Below, in pieces: positions 36,128-44,944 of a stretch of DNA of 64,000 nucleotides. The DNA comes from Bryobacteraceae bacterium (GTDB lineage Bacteria; Acidobacteriota; Terriglobia; Bryobacterales; Bryobacteraceae). The stretch is from contig JANWVO010000004.1 in NCBI GenBank assembly GCA_025056865.1, forward strand, positions 1 to 64,000, given 5' to 3'. Numbering within the stretch: the first letter of the stretch is position 1; every line of letters starts with the position of its first letter. Under the pieces are notes generated by a model that worked only from the letters and a program-made list of their open reading frames with translations, was not told where the DNA came from and did no database searches. Both the position numbers and the translations under genes were made by a program.

Positions 36128-36964
36128 TCAGACACCCAGGCTGTGCAAACGCGGCACCCACTGGCCGCGCGCCCAGGCGAGCAGCTCCGCGCCGCAGAGG
36201 TCATCCGGCGGGGCGAGGCCCAGGAAGGCGAGCGCGGCGAGGAGGTTCTCGCGGTCGCGCGCGGGATCGAGCGCCGGGGCGCGGTTCTGCTTGCTCAGTT
36301 TGCGGCCTTCGCCATCGGTGGCGACCGGATGGTGCAGGTAGGCCGGGCGAGGGTAGCCGAGGGCGCGCTGAAGCAGGAGCTGGCGGGGCGTCGAATCGAG
36401 CAGATCGGCGCCACGCACCACATGGGTGACCCCCTGCGCGGCGTCGTCGACGACCACCGCGAGCTGATAAGCGAAGAAGCCATCGGCGCGCAGAAGGATG
36501 AAATCGCCCGCTTCGGCTTCCACGTCCTGCTCGAACCAGCCCTGCCACCGGTCCTGAAAGCCGATGCGTCCGGCAGGCACGCGGAAGCGCCATGCGCGCG
36601 GCGCCCGCCCTGGCGGCAGCCCGGCGCGGCAGGTGCCCGGGTAGCGGCCCGCCGCTTCGCGCCGCGTGCAGCCGCAGGGGTAGGCAAGGCCGGCCTGGCG
36701 CAGGCGCTCGAGCGCGGCGTGGTAGAGTTCTTTGCGCCCGCTTTGCCGGACGACGGCTCCGTCCCAATGCAGCCCGAGCCGCTCGAGGGTGCGCAGAATC
36801 GCATCGGCCCACTCGGCGCGGCAGCGCGGTTCGTCGACATCCTCGATCCGCACCAGCCACCGCCCGCCGTGCGCGCGGGCATCGAGCCAGGAGGCCACGG
36901 CCGCCACCAGAGACCCGAAATGCAGCGGCCCGGTCGGCGAGGGAGCGAACCGTCCGCAGTACAT
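36128..36964 (-). CDS. gluQ: Glutamyl-Q tRNA(Asp) synthetase
   Basis: 278 residues. It is a shortened class I glutamyl-tRNA synthetase lacking the anticodon-binding half. The HIGH-like motif is [15 protein letters not shown], the KMSKS-like motif is GRKLSKQN. The zinc-binding pattern [16 protein letters not shown] in the middle is characteristic of GluQ/YadB. It attaches glutamate to queuosine at the wobble base of tRNA-Asp, so the genome should encode the queuosine pathway. ATG 36964 gives the standard start [12 protein letters not shown]; in-frame GTG codons at 36967 and 36994 are alternatives. Seventy-one bases separate it from the divergent gene at 37036. Confidence 0.93.
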   Translation of the reverse strand: MYCGRFAPSPTGPLHFGSLVAAVASWLDARAHGGRWLVRIEDVDEPRCRAEWADAILRTLERLGLHWDGAVVRQSGRKELYHAALERLRQAGLAYPCGCTRREAAGRYPGTCRAGLPPGRAPRAWRFRVPAGRIGFQDRWQGWFEQDVEAEAGDFILLRADGFFAYQLAVVVDDAAQGVTHVVRGADLLDSTPRQLLLQRALGYPRPAYLHHPVATDGEGRKLSKQNRAPALDPARDRENLLAALAFLGLAPPDDLCGAELLAWARGQWVPRLHSLGV

Positions 36965-37035
36965 CACTCCGCCATTTTGCCGCGGGATTGACACCGTGCG
37001 CGGGCTGAGGCAGACGAATAAGACAGGAGGATCCG

Positions 37036-37662
37036 ATGATCGGGTTCATGCTGGCCCTTCTGTTGCAGACCGCGCCCATCCACGGCCTGTACGTCGAGGA
37101 CCGCTCGAACCACGTGCACGGCTGCTACTGCGAGTGGTCCGGCGAGAGCCAGACCGGGGGCAGGGAAGCGATCCTAGCCTGGCATTTCCTCGGCGGCGAG
37201 CACGATGGCGTGAGCCTGGCGGGCGCGAAGGCCGCCGCCGTGCTGCGCGGCGAGTCGACGCTCTCCATGGGGTACGCGACGCGCGCGAGCGTGCTGTTCA
37301 TCGACGGCGCCACGGCCGAGCAGCGCCGCGCCGTGGAGTCGCTTCTGCGGGAGAAGTACGGATACTTCTTCGGACGCGTGCTGCGCGTGGCGCATGCGGA
37401 GATCGACATGGAGGTCACGCCGGCAGGCGCCCGCGTGCGCGTGCCCGGCGCGCTGGCGCTCGAAGTGCGCAAGGCGGTGCTGCCCGACGACGCGCTGCCG
37501 GGAGCGACCCGGTGGTACGACCCGTTCGTGCCGCTGGTGGAAGCCGAGCTGGGCACGCGGCTGCTGAGCCGGTTCATGGCGCGCGATTTCGGCTACGTCT
37601 GGAACGACCACGAGCCGGCCACCTCCGGCTATTACGGCCGCTTCGTCCTCTATCCGAGGTGA
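37036..37662 (+). CDS. DUF1326-like protein, probably exported
   Basis: 208 residues. A short hydrophobic start ([17 protein letters not shown]) may be a signal peptide. The pattern that follows, [29 protein letters not shown], then [19 protein letters not shown], resembles DUF1326 proteins. Those carry a CxC near the start, a 'GVxLAGL' turn and a stretch counting residues after 'QxxAL'. The function of that family is unknown. AGGAGG lies six bases before the ATG, a strong ribosome site. It is 12 bases upstream of the epimerase-like gene, probably co-transcribed. Confidence 0.5.
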   Translation: MIGFMLALLLQTAPIHGLYVEDRSNHVHGCYCEWSGESQTGGREAILAWHFLGGEHDGVSLAGAKAAAVLRGESTLSMGYATRASVLFIDGATAEQRRAVESLLREKYGYFFGRVLRVAHAEIDMEVTPAGARVRVPGALALEVRKAVLPDDALPGATRWYDPFVPLVEAELGTRLLSRFMARDFGYVWNDHEPATSGYYGRFVLYPR

Positions 37663-37674
37663 TAGGATCACAGC

Positions 37675-38535
37675 ATGATCCGCACCACCCGCCGCAGCCT
37701 GCTGGCAGCCCCGGCGCTGCCGCTTCTCGCCATGAAATTCACGCGCCCGCTGGGCGTGCAGCTCTACACGGTGCGCACGCTGATGCCGAAGGACGCGCGA
37801 GGCACGCTGGCGGCCATCGCTTCGATGGGCTACGTGTTCGTCGAGCCCGGCCGCGGCCAACTGGCGCAACTGGAGCCGCACCTGAAGGAGCTGAAGCTCG
37901 CCACGCCGAGCGTTGGGCTGGAACTGCCGCTGGTCACCGGAGCGGCGATGCCCGCCGGCGGGCCGCAGTCGCTGGCCGACGCCATCGGGCCTCTGCCGGA
38001 GAAAGGCGTGCGCTTCGCCGTGATCGCATACGTCGGCAGGCCGCAGCGCGACGAGCCCGGCTTTTATGACCGCTTCGCCGAACAGATGAACCGCGCCGGC
38101 GAGGAATGCCGCAAGCGCGGCGTGCAGCTCTGCTATCACCACCACTCCTTCGAATTCGACCCGGCCGGCGGCCGGAGGCCGTTCGATCTGCTCGTCGAGA
38201 AGTTCGACCCGAAGGCCGTGCACTTCGAGCTGGACACCTTCTGGCTGAAGATTGCCGGCGAGGATCCGGCGCGGATGCTGCGGCGGCTGAAGGGGCGCGT
38301 CTCGCTGATTCACCTGAAGGACATCGCCCGCGGCACGGCCGTCGAGTACAACGAGGGCAAGGTGGCGCGCGAGGCCTTCAAGGAGGTCGGCAACGGCGAG
38401 CTCAACTGGCCCGACATTCTCAAGGCCTGCGAAGAAGCGGGCGTGAAGCACTACATCGTCGAGCAGGACTGGTGGCCCGGCGATCCGCTCGACAGCCTGA
38501 AGCAGAGCATCCGCTACCTGCGCGGCCTCGCCTGA
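37675..38535 (+). CDS. Exported sugar phosphate isomerase/epimerase-like TIM-barrel protein
   Basis: 286 residues. The N terminus TTRRSLLAAPALPLLA looks like a Tat-type signal. The xylose-isomerase-like barrel is indicated by LGVQLYTVRTLMPKDA, CYHHHSFEF, HFELDTFWLKIAG, LIHLKDI and YIVEQDWW. The His, Glu and Asp residues in these strands would bind a divalent metal. Many secreted members occur in Acidobacteriota and Planctomycetes next to sugar-catabolic genes and probably epimerise or isomerise keto-sugars. The substrate is not identifiable. It follows the DUF1326-like gene at 12 bases. Confidence 0.78.
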   Translation: MIRTTRRSLLAAPALPLLAMKFTRPLGVQLYTVRTLMPKDARGTLAAIASMGYVFVEPGRGQLAQLEPHLKELKLATPSVGLELPLVTGAAMPAGGPQSLADAIGPLPEKGVRFAVIAYVGRPQRDEPGFYDRFAEQMNRAGEECRKRGVQLCYHHHSFEFDPAGGRRPFDLLVEKFDPKAVHFELDTFWLKIAGEDPARMLRRLKGRVSLIHLKDIARGTAVEYNEGKVAREAFKEVGNGELNWPDILKACEEAGVKHYIVEQDWWPGDPLDSLKQSIRYLRGLA

Positions 38536-38859
38536 AGCAGGGCGGAGCCGCGCGTCGTCCGGGAGGCGGGGACGAACGCCCGCAGCCGCGCCCGCCGCGC
38601 CCCGCCCGGCTCCCGGGAACCGGATTCCGCTCCCACCGGAACGGCGGGGCGCCGCAGCCCTGGCACCCCGCGGCCCAACCCTGACCGAACCTTCGGGCAC
38701 CCCTCTGCCGGCATCCGCTCCACGCCCTGGGTCCGGCGGAAGAGACAGAGGGCGGACGGTACCGCTTGCCGCGAGCTGCCGGGGCGGGCGCGGCGCCGCC
38801 CGGGCATTCAGTGTCCGGCCATTTCGGGATTGGGTGGAAGCATCGGGCGAGGCTCGCGG
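38536..38859. other. Gene-free G+C-rich spacer upstream of the Rrf2-cysK promoter
   Basis: No supported gene. The first ~280 bases are extremely G+C-rich without a clear open frame of coding character. The last part is the promoter region described next. Confidence 0.5.
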
Positions 38860-38900
38860 TTGACAGCGCGGCGAAAAATTACTATTCTCTAGAGAGAATA
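38860..38900 (+). promoter_or_regulatory. Rrf2-cysK promoter with palindromic operator on the -10 box
   Basis: TTGACA (38860-38865) and TATTCT (38883-38888) are spaced by 17 bases. The -10 box is part of a perfect 8-bp inverted repeat, TATTCTCT-AG-AGAGAATA (38883-38900), that stands out by its A+T content. The repeat ends five bases before the ATG of the Rrf2 gene, so a bound dimer would block both RNA polymerase and the ribosome. Autorepression by the Rrf2 protein is the direct inference. Confidence 0.7.
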
Positions 38901-38905
38901 GGGAC

Positions 38906-39343
38906 ATGGCCTCCACCACGCTGATGAATGTCTCCGTCAAGTGCGAGTACGCGCTGCGCGCGGTGTTTGAGCTGGCGCTGCGCGCCGGCAGCGAGCCGAC
39001 GCGAATCGCCGACATCGCGCAGAGGCAGAACATCCCGCAGAAGTTCCTGGAGTCGATTCTCGCGGAGCTGAAGAAGAGCGGATTTCTCGAGTCGAAGCGG
39101 GGCGCCGAGGGCGGCTACATGCTTGGGCGCGCGCCGGAGCTGATTACGGTGGGCGAGGTGCTGCGGGCAGTGGAGGGGGGCCGTGTGGGGAGGGCCACGC
39201 TGGAAGCGGGCGGGTCGCTGGACTTCTTCTGGGAGCGGGTCGACGCCGCGGTGGCGGAGATCATCGACCGGACGAGCTTCGCCGACCTCGTGCGGGAATG
39301 GCGGGAGCGGCAGGCGCAATTTGTACCGAACTGGGAGATCTAG
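38906..39343 (+). CDS. Rrf2-family transcriptional regulator, CymR-like
   Basis: 145 residues. The winged helix-turn-helix shows [36 protein letters not shown] and [19 protein letters not shown], the Rrf2 pattern. The three-cysteine Fe-S cluster region of IscR/NsrR is absent (only one Cys near the N terminus). A CymR-like repressor of cysteine synthesis, often complexed with CysK, is therefore favoured, and the next gene is cysK. ATG 38906 fits the promoter; ATG 38927 ([11 protein letters not shown]) would match the family start even better. The stop codon forms part of the cysK ribosome site. Confidence 0.85.
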   Translation: MASTTLMNVSVKCEYALRAVFELALRAGSEPTRIADIAQRQNIPQKFLESILAELKKSGFLESKRGAEGGYMLGRAPELITVGEVLRAVEGGRVGRATLEAGGSLDFFWERVDAAVAEIIDRTSFADLVREWRERQAQFVPNWEI

Positions 39344-39353
39344 GAGAGAAGCG

Positions 39354-40310
39354 ATGAGGGTATACGCAGACAACTCATTGAGCATCGGGCGGACGCCGCT
39401 GGTGAAGCTGAACCGCGTGACCGACGGCGCCCGGGCGACGGTGCTGGCCAAGATCGAGGGGCGCAATCCGGCGTACTCGGTGAAGTGCCGCATCGGGGCA
39501 TCGATGATCTGGGACGCCGAACAGCGCGGCATCCTTGGGCCGGGCAAGGAGCTGGTGGAGCCGACCTCCGGCAACACGGGCATCGCGCTGGCCTTCGTGG
39601 CGGCGGCGCGCGGATATCCGATCACGCTGACGATGCCGGAGACGATGTCGCTGGAGCGGCGCAAGATCCTGAAGATCTTCGGCGCGAAGCTGGTTCTGAC
39701 CGAAGGGGCCAAAGGCATGAAGGGCGCCGTGGCCAAGGCGCAGGAGATTGCGGCTTCGGACCCGGACCGCTATGTGCTGCTTCAGCAGTTCGAGAATCCG
39801 GCCAATCCGAAGATCCACTTCGAGACCACGGGTCCGGAGATCTGGGAAGACACCGAAGGCGCCATCGATGTGCTGGTCTCTGGCGTCGGCACGGGCGGAA
39901 CCATCACGGGCGTGTCGCGCTACATCAAGCATGTGAAGGGCAAGCCCATCACTTCCATTGCGGTGGAGCCGGCGGCCAGCCCGGTGATCACGCAGACGCT
40001 GCGCGGCGAGCCGGTGCAGCCGGGGCCGCACAAGATCCAGGGCATTGGCGCGGGCTTCATTCCGGGCACGCTGGACCTGTCCATCGTCGACCGCGTGGAG
40101 CAGGTGACCAACGAGGAGGCGATGGAGATGGCGCGGCGGCTGGCTCGGGAGGAGGGCATCCTGTCCGGCATCTCGTGCGGCGCGGCCGCGGCGGTGGCGG
40201 TGCGCGTGGCCAAGGAGCCGGAGATGGAAGGCAAGACGATCGTCGTCATTCTGCCGGACTCCGGCGAGCGCTACCTGTCCTCGGCGCTGTTCGAAGGGAT
40301 GTTCGATTAG
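39354..40310 (+). CDS. cysK: Cysteine synthase A (O-acetylserine sulfhydrylase)
   Basis: 318 residues. It is PLP-dependent and makes cysteine from O-acetylserine and sulfide. Lys44 in [13 protein letters not shown] binds [14 protein letters not shown] is the substrate loop and [16 protein letters not shown] the phosphate-binding loop. [15 protein letters not shown] and [15 protein letters not shown] are typical of CysK rather than cystathionine beta-synthase; no CBS domains are present. AGGAGAGAAGCG precedes the ATG. It lies ten bases after the Rrf2 gene under the same palindromic promoter. CysK may also signal cysteine status to the regulator, as known for CymR. Confidence 0.95.
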   Translation: MRVYADNSLSIGRTPLVKLNRVTDGARATVLAKIEGRNPAYSVKCRIGASMIWDAEQRGILGPGKELVEPTSGNTGIALAFVAAARGYPITLTMPETMSLERRKILKIFGAKLVLTEGAKGMKGAVAKAQEIAASDPDRYVLLQQFENPANPKIHFETTGPEIWEDTEGAIDVLVSGVGTGGTITGVSRYIKHVKGKPITSIAVEPAASPVITQTLRGEPVQPGPHKIQGIGAGFIPGTLDLSIVDRVEQVTNEEAMEMARRLAREEGILSGISCGAAAAVAVRVAKEPEMEGKTIVVILPDSGERYLSSALFEGMFD

Positions 40311-40449
40311 AAGGCCTGCGGCGATCTCCGGGGCGGCGGCTTCCGCATGCGGCGCGGGGCTGCCGCCCTTCCTGCTTCCTCCGGCGCGAGCGCAGCGACC
40401 GGGCCTGCGCAGCGGGAAGGGAAGGGGAAGCGTTGCGGACCGTGGGGCG

Positions 40450-40527
40450 TGGGGCGCGTGGTGGGATTCGAACCCACGACATCCAGAACCACAATCTGGC
40501 GCTACTACCAGCTGAGCTACACGCGCC
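40450..40527 (-). tRNA. tRNA-His (anticodon GTG), CCA encoded
   Basis: On the minus strand GGCGCGTGTAGCTCAG starts the gene and CACGCGCC-CCA ends it. The first G is position -1 and pairs with C73, the hallmark of tRNA-His. The anticodon loop TTGTGGT carries GTG (40492-40490), and the T arm is GTGGGTTCGAATCCCAC. A TAGAAT (40545-40540) just upstream may be its -10 box. Confidence 0.97.
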
Positions 40528-40539
40528 GCACTTGCTTCG

Positions 40540-40545
40540 ATTCTA
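40540..40545 (-). promoter_or_regulatory. Possible -10 element of tRNA-His
   Basis: TAGAAT on the minus strand ends 12 bases before the tRNA 5' end, in a short A+T-richer patch. No good -35 hexamer lies at the right distance, so the call rests on the -10 and position only. Confidence 0.35.
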
Positions 40546-40582
40546 ACAAACCTTCGCGGCCCGCTTCCAGCGGCGACCGCGT

Positions 40583-42031
40583 TCAGCCCAGACCGGCGCG
40601 CTGCCAGAGCTCGTCGACGCGGCGCTTCACGTCCTCCGACATCCGGATGCGCTCCGGCCAGCGGCGCGTGAATCCTTCGCCGGGCCACTTGCGCGTGGCG
40701 TCGATGCCCATCTTGGAGCCGAAATCGGGCAGGCGGCTGGCATGGTCGAGCGAGTCCACGGGGCCGAGCACGAACTCGATGTCGCGTTCTGGGTCGATGT
40801 TGTTGAGGGCGATCCAGGCGGCTTCGCTCAGGTTCTGCACGTCGACGTCCTCGTCGAAGACGACGATCACCTTGGTGAACATCGCCTGGCCGAGGCCCCA
40901 GATGGCGTGCATCACTTTGCGCGCGTGGCCCGGATAGGACTTGCGGATGGAGACCAGCATCAGGTTGTGGAAGACGCCTTCGGCCGGCATGCAGATGTCG
41001 CGGATTTCCGGCAGTTGGAGCCGCATCAGCGGCAGGAAGATCCGCTCGATGGCCTTGCCCATGAAGTAGTCCTCCATGGGCGGCGGGCCGACGATGGTGG
41101 TGGCGTAGATCGGATCGCGGCGGTGGGTGATGCACTCGACGTGGAAGACCGGGTAGTCGTCATCGAGCGAGTAGAAGCCGGTGTGGTCGCCAAAGGGGCC
41201 CTCGCGGCGCATTTCGCCGATCTCGACGTAGCCTTCGAGCACGATTTCGGCGTTGGCCGGGACTTCGAGGTCGACCGTCTCGCACTTCACCATCTCGACG
41301 GGGCGGTTGCGCAGGAAGCCGGCGATCATCATCTCGTCGAGGTCCGGCGGCAGCGGCAGGATGGCCGAGTACATGGTGGCCGGATCGGCGCCGATGGCCA
41401 CGGCGACGGGCATGCGCGTGACGCCCTGCTTCTGGAGCCGGCGGTAGTGCTCGGCGCCCTGCTTGTGGGTCTGCCAGTGCATGCCGGTGGTGCGGTCGCC
41501 GTAGACCTGCATGCGGTACATGCCGCAGTTGCGCTTGCCGGTTTCGGGGTTGCGGGTGAACACCATCGGCAGGGTGATGAACGGGCCGGCGTCGCCCGGC
41601 CAGCAGGTGAGCACGGGGAGCTCGCGGAGCGAGAAGCCGTCGCGGCGGATCACTTCCTTGCAGGGCCCGGTGGAGACGGTTTTCGGAAAGAAGTTCGCCA
41701 TGTCGGCGAGCTTCGGCAGCATTTTCAGCTTGTTGATCAGGCCCTGCGGCATGCGCATCTCGAGCATTTCCGAGATGCGGGCGGCGTGCTCTTCCACCGA
41801 GCCGACGCCAAGGGCGATCTCCATGCGCCGCATGCTGGCGAAAGCGTTGATGAGGACGGGCATGGACGAGCCGCGGGGCTTTTCAAACAGCAGCGCGGGC
41901 CCGCCGCGCTTCACCGCGCGGTCAGCGAACTCGGTGATTTCGAGCCGCGGGTCCACTTCGAAGGGAATGCGCCGGAGCTCGCCGGCCTCTTCAAGGGCGC
42001 GAATGAATTCTCTGAGATCGGTGTAGGCCAT
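40583..42031 (-). CDS. ubiD: UbiD-family prenylated-FMN decarboxylase
   Basis: 482 residues. Typical UbiD segments are LREFIRALEEAGELRRI, GGPALLFEKPRGS, GMYRMQVYGDRTTGMHWQTHK and GPFGDHTGFYSLDDDYPVFH. The Glu-Arg-Glu type catalytic region falls in MRREGPFGDHTGFY. The family decarboxylates 4-hydroxy-3-polyprenylbenzoate in ubiquinone synthesis or the equivalent aromatic acid in menaquinone routes. With complex I in the window a quinone role is likely, but other aromatic acids cannot be excluded. ATG 42031 gives the usual MAYTDLREF start; ATG 42061 is in frame but without a ribosome site. UbiX is not in the window. Confidence 0.88.
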   Translation of the reverse strand: MAYTDLREFIRALEEAGELRRIPFEVDPRLEITEFADRAVKRGGPALLFEKPRGSSMPVLINAFASMRRMEIALGVGSVEEHAARISEMLEMRMPQGLINKLKMLPKLADMANFFPKTVSTGPCKEVIRRDGFSLRELPVLTCWPGDAGPFITLPMVFTRNPETGKRNCGMYRMQVYGDRTTGMHWQTHKQGAEHYRRLQKQGVTRMPVAVAIGADPATMYSAILPLPPDLDEMMIAGFLRNRPVEMVKCETVDLEVPANAEIVLEGYVEIGEMRREGPFGDHTGFYSLDDDYPVFHVECITHRRDPIYATTIVGPPPMEDYFMGKAIERIFLPLMRLQLPEIRDICMPAEGVFHNLMLVSIRKSYPGHARKVMHAIWGLGQAMFTKVIVVFDEDVDVQNLSEAAWIALNNIDPERDIEFVLGPVDSLDHASRLPDFGSKMGIDATRKWPGEGFTRRWPERIRMSEDVKRRVDELWQRAGLG

Positions 42032-42106
42032 GGGAGGGGAACCTGGGTGCCGGTGCGGCATTTACTATCATGAGAGACGAAACGCTTATTGCTCAAGGAG
42101 TCCCTC

Positions 42107-42841
42107 ATGTTTCACCGGGTGGCGCTGGTGACGGGCGCGAGCCGCGGCATCGGCCGCGAAATCGCCCTCACCCTCTGCCGCAGTAATTTTGATGTTGTCG
42201 TCGCCTCGCCGGAGGTGGAAAAGAACGAGGAAGTGGCCGAGGCGATCCGCCAGTGCGGCGGAACGACGATGACGCTGGATCTGGACGTTTCCAGCCGCGA
42301 TTCGGTCAAGGCGGGCGTGGAGACCGTGCTGAAGCAGATGGGCCGCATCGACGTGCTCGTCAACAACGCCGGCATCACCCGCGACGCGCTCGCGCTGCGC
42401 ATGAAGCCCGAAGACTGGGAGCGCGTGCTCCAGATCAACCTGACGGGCGCGTTCTACATGGCGCAGGCGGTGATCCCGGCGATGATGAAAGAGCGCTGGG
42501 GGCGCATCATCAACATTGCGAGCGTCGTGGGGGAGATGGGCAATGCGGGCCAGGCCAATTATGTCTCGTCGAAGGCCGGCCTGATCGGGCTCACCAAGTG
42601 CCTGGCGCAGGAGCTGGCCTCGCGCAACATCACCGTCAACGCCATCGCGCCGGGATATATCGAGACCGACATGACGGCGGTGCTGCCCCAGGAAGTGAAG
42701 GACCGGATGCTGGCGATGATCCCGCTGCGGCGTTTCGGCCAGCCGAAGGACATCGCCTACGCCGTGAAGTTCCTTGCCAGCGAGGAAGCGGGCTACATCA
42801 CCGGCGCGGTGCTGCGGGTCAACGGCGGGATGTACATGTAG
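42107..42841 (+). CDS. fabG: 3-oxoacyl-ACP reductase
   Basis: 244 residues. The short-chain dehydrogenase fold has TGASRGIGREIA for NADP(H), LVNNAGITRD, the catalytic Ser in NIASVVGEMGN and Tyr152/Lys156 in QANYVSSKAG. The C-terminal NAIAPGYIETDMT and GAVLRVNGGMYM are those of FabG in fatty-acid elongation. AAGGAG stands six bases before ATG 42107. It is divergent from ubiD with 75 bases between starts, and 32 bases upstream of the DUF2490 gene. Other SDR substrates cannot be fully excluded, but the match to FabG is strong. Confidence 0.9.
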   Translation: MFHRVALVTGASRGIGREIALTLCRSNFDVVVASPEVEKNEEVAEAIRQCGGTTMTLDLDVSSRDSVKAGVETVLKQMGRIDVLVNNAGITRDALALRMKPEDWERVLQINLTGAFYMAQAVIPAMMKERWGRIINIASVVGEMGNAGQANYVSSKAGLIGLTKCLAQELASRNITVNAIAPGYIETDMTAVLPQEVKDRMLAMIPLRRFGQPKDIAYAVKFLASEEAGYITGAVLRVNGGMYM

Positions 42842-42873
42842 CCGGGGCAACTTTTTTCCTGGAGTGCAGCCCG

Positions 42874-43674
42874 TTGTCCCGCTTCCGTTCCAGGCAATCC
42901 CGTTCGAGGCGCGCTGGGCGCGCCGCGCTCTGCGTTGTGGCCTGGCTGGCCGCCGCGCCGGCGCTCCAGGCGGAGAATGGCGCGCTGCCCCACGACAAGC
43001 GCATCTCCTGGCTGTCCTATAACGCCGACCATCCGGTGAACCGGCGCTGGAGCCTGCATTTCGACGGCAGCTACCGGCCGATGTACGGAGCCGACTGGCG
43101 GCAGTGGCTGGTGCGGCCCGGCGTGAATTACCGGTTCACCGACCGCTGGCAGGTCTCGCTGACCTACTCCTACTTCAGCACGCATCCCAACGGCCTGGCC
43201 GAGTCCGATGGCGCGGTGGCCGAGCACCGCATGCATCAGCAGGCCGAGTACTCCCATCCCTGGCACGGCAACGTGTTGCGGCACCGCTTCCGGATGGAAG
43301 AGCGCTGGGTGTCCTCGCCGTGGCGCGAAGGCGAGCCGCGGAGCTGGCGGTGGCAGGACCGCCCGCGCTACATGCTGCGGATGGACAGGCCGCTGCGGCG
43401 CAACGGGCCGGGGGGCGCGCCGCTGACGCTGACGCTGTACGACGAGATCTTTGTCAGCTTCCGCGCGAGAAGCGCTTCGGCGTTCGACCAGAACCGCGTG
43501 TACGCCGGCGTCACCTGGAAGCTGGGCCGCCACTTCGCCGCCGACATGGGCGCGTTTTACCAGACGCTGAAGCCGCAGAACGGCGGCGCGCTGGAACACA
43601 ACATCGTCTTCGTCACGCTGCTGCGCAACAACACGCCGCTGCGCGAGCTATTCGGCTGGCTTCACCGGCGCTGA
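42874..43674 (+). CDS. DUF2490 outer-membrane beta-barrel protein
   Basis: 266 residues from TTG 42874, preceded by GGAG at ten bases. A signal peptide with an Arg-rich n-region is followed by a hydrophobic core ending ALQAENG. The mature protein consists of alternating amphipathic strands ending in aromatic residues (WSLHFDGSYRPMY, WQVSLTYSYFSTHP, HRFRMEERWVSS, DMGAFYQTLKP). This is typical of a small barrel with the DUF2490 pattern. Function unknown; presumably in the outer membrane. Its 3' end overlaps by 27 bases the 3' end of the lyase-like gene on the other strand. Confidence 0.68.
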   Translation: MSRFRSRQSRSRRAGRAALCVVAWLAAAPALQAENGALPHDKRISWLSYNADHPVNRRWSLHFDGSYRPMYGADWRQWLVRPGVNYRFTDRWQVSLTYSYFSTHPNGLAESDGAVAEHRMHQQAEYSHPWHGNVLRHRFRMEERWVSSPWREGEPRSWRWQDRPRYMLRMDRPLRRNGPGGAPLTLTLYDEIFVSFRARSASAFDQNRVYAGVTWKLGRHFAADMGAFYQTLKPQNGGALEHNIVFVTLLRNNTPLRELFGWLHRR

Positions 43675-44898
43675 AGGAGCGCCGCCCGGCTCGACGCGGA
43701 CCGCGAAGACGTAGCTCGGCCCGAACATGTTGGAGCGGAACACGACCCACTTCGCGTCCGGCGTGAAGCTGACGTTCGGCTCCAGCCGGTAGTCGTGCTT
43801 CGCCATGTTGACGAGCTTCTTCGCGCGCAGGACGCCCGGGCGGATGAAGGACGGATCTTCCACGCCGCGGTTGGGGATGCGCTCCGGGCGGAAGAGGTAG
43901 ATCCAGCGGCCATCGGGGGCGCGCGCCACCTGCCCGGGATCGCCGCCGTCGCCGCAGAACAGCGCGCCGTCGCGGGAGACGTTGAAGTGGATGGACCACT
44001 CGTTGCGCTCGAGGTGGTACCAGGTGCGCGCGCCGGTGTCGAGTTCCACGCCGGCCAGCCAGAACACCTCGCCGCGCGGCGTTTGCAGGTCGTACCAGAC
44101 GGTGCGGCCGTCGGCGCTCCAGAACTCGTGGCCGAAGATCTCCATTTCCATCGTGCGGACGTGGAGCTTGCGGAGCCCCGTGCCGTCGGCGCGGATCAGC
44201 CAGATGCGGTCCACCTTGTGCCAGGGGCCTTCGTGGCAGAACAGCAGCAGGGAGGGGTCGGCAGGGCTGAAGAGCAGGTGGTTGAACCAGTCGTTGCCGC
44301 GGTGGATGACGCGCACTTCGCCCGTGTCGATGCGCATGGTGAAGATGGCCATTGGCAGGCGCGCGGCCCAGCGCTGCTCGATCATCTGGCCGCGGTTGCG
44401 GGGCATTTCGAGCGTATGGCCCTGGCCGGCGGCGGGCGGCTGCGCCATCGGGACCTGCGCATCGCCTTCGATGGAAGTGCCGGCGGCGAGCGTTTCGTCG
44501 GCGTTGATGGTGGCGATGGAGGCGCGCGGCGGCAGCGGGCCCACGCGGCGCGTTTCGCCCGTGTCTACATTCGTCCAGTGCAGCGCCCCGTCCTGGATGT
44601 AATACACGCGGGGATGCCTGCGCCCGGCCTCGATGAGGCGCACGCGGCCGCTCACCACCTGCCGGGCCTGGCGCGTTTCCCAACGGACGACGGAGATGCC
44701 CGCGGGCGTCGTATAGACGAGCCGCTGGCCGTCGGGCAGGTAGCCGTTCTGGTTGAAGTAGAGGCTTGCGCTGCCTGGCTCGTCGGTGAGCCGGCGCACG
44801 AGGTGGCCAGTGTCGGGGTCGATCCATTCCACGGGCGGATCCGCAGACGCAGCCAGCGTGCGGGCCACGAGCAGCGTGGTGGCGAAGAGCCGCTTCAT
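43648..44898 (-). CDS. Oligogalacturonate-lyase-like secreted beta-propeller (PL22 type)
   Basis: 416 residues with an N-terminal signal peptide (MKRLFATTLLVARTLAASA). Seven-bladed propeller repeats include WIDPDTGHLVRRLT, YFNQNGYLPDGQRLVY, FNHLLFSPADPSLLLFCHEGP-like and WSIHFNVSRDGALFCGDGG. The pattern NHLLFSP...CHEGPWHKVDRIW...GHEFWSADGRTVWYD agrees with PL22 lyases, where His and Gln/Arg residues bind manganese and substrate. Likely role: split of unsaturated digalacturonate from pectin. Unlike cytoplasmic PL22 enzymes this one appears exported. Other propellers of similar repeats are an alternative. Confidence 0.68.
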   Translation of the reverse strand: MKRLFATTLLVARTLAASADPPVEWIDPDTGHLVRRLTDEPGSASLYFNQNGYLPDGQRLVYTTPAGISVVRWETRQARQVVSGRVRLIEAGRRHPRVYYIQDGALHWTNVDTGETRRVGPLPPRASIATINADETLAAGTSIEGDAQVPMAQPPAAGQGHTLEMPRNRGQMIEQRWAARLPMAIFTMRIDTGEVRVIHRGNDWFNHLLFSPADPSLLLFCHEGPWHKVDRIWLIRADGTGLRKLHVRTMEMEIFGHEFWSADGRTVWYDLQTPRGEVFWLAGVELDTGARTWYHLERNEWSIHFNVSRDGALFCGDGGDPGQVARAPDGRWIYLFRPERIPNRGVEDPSFIRPGVLRAKKLVNMAKHDYRLEPNVSFTPDAKWVVFRSNMFGPSYVFAVRVEPGGAPSAPVKPAE

Positions 44899-44944
44899 AG
44901 CGCCAGCAATATCATGGAACGCCGGCGGCGCGCAGGGCGGGCCT

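Noticed and set aside
39344-40449. Riboswitch upstream of cysK or in the adjoining spacers
   Set aside because: Only ten bases precede cysK and no SAM or cobalamin box motif is visible; the palindromic promoter explains control.
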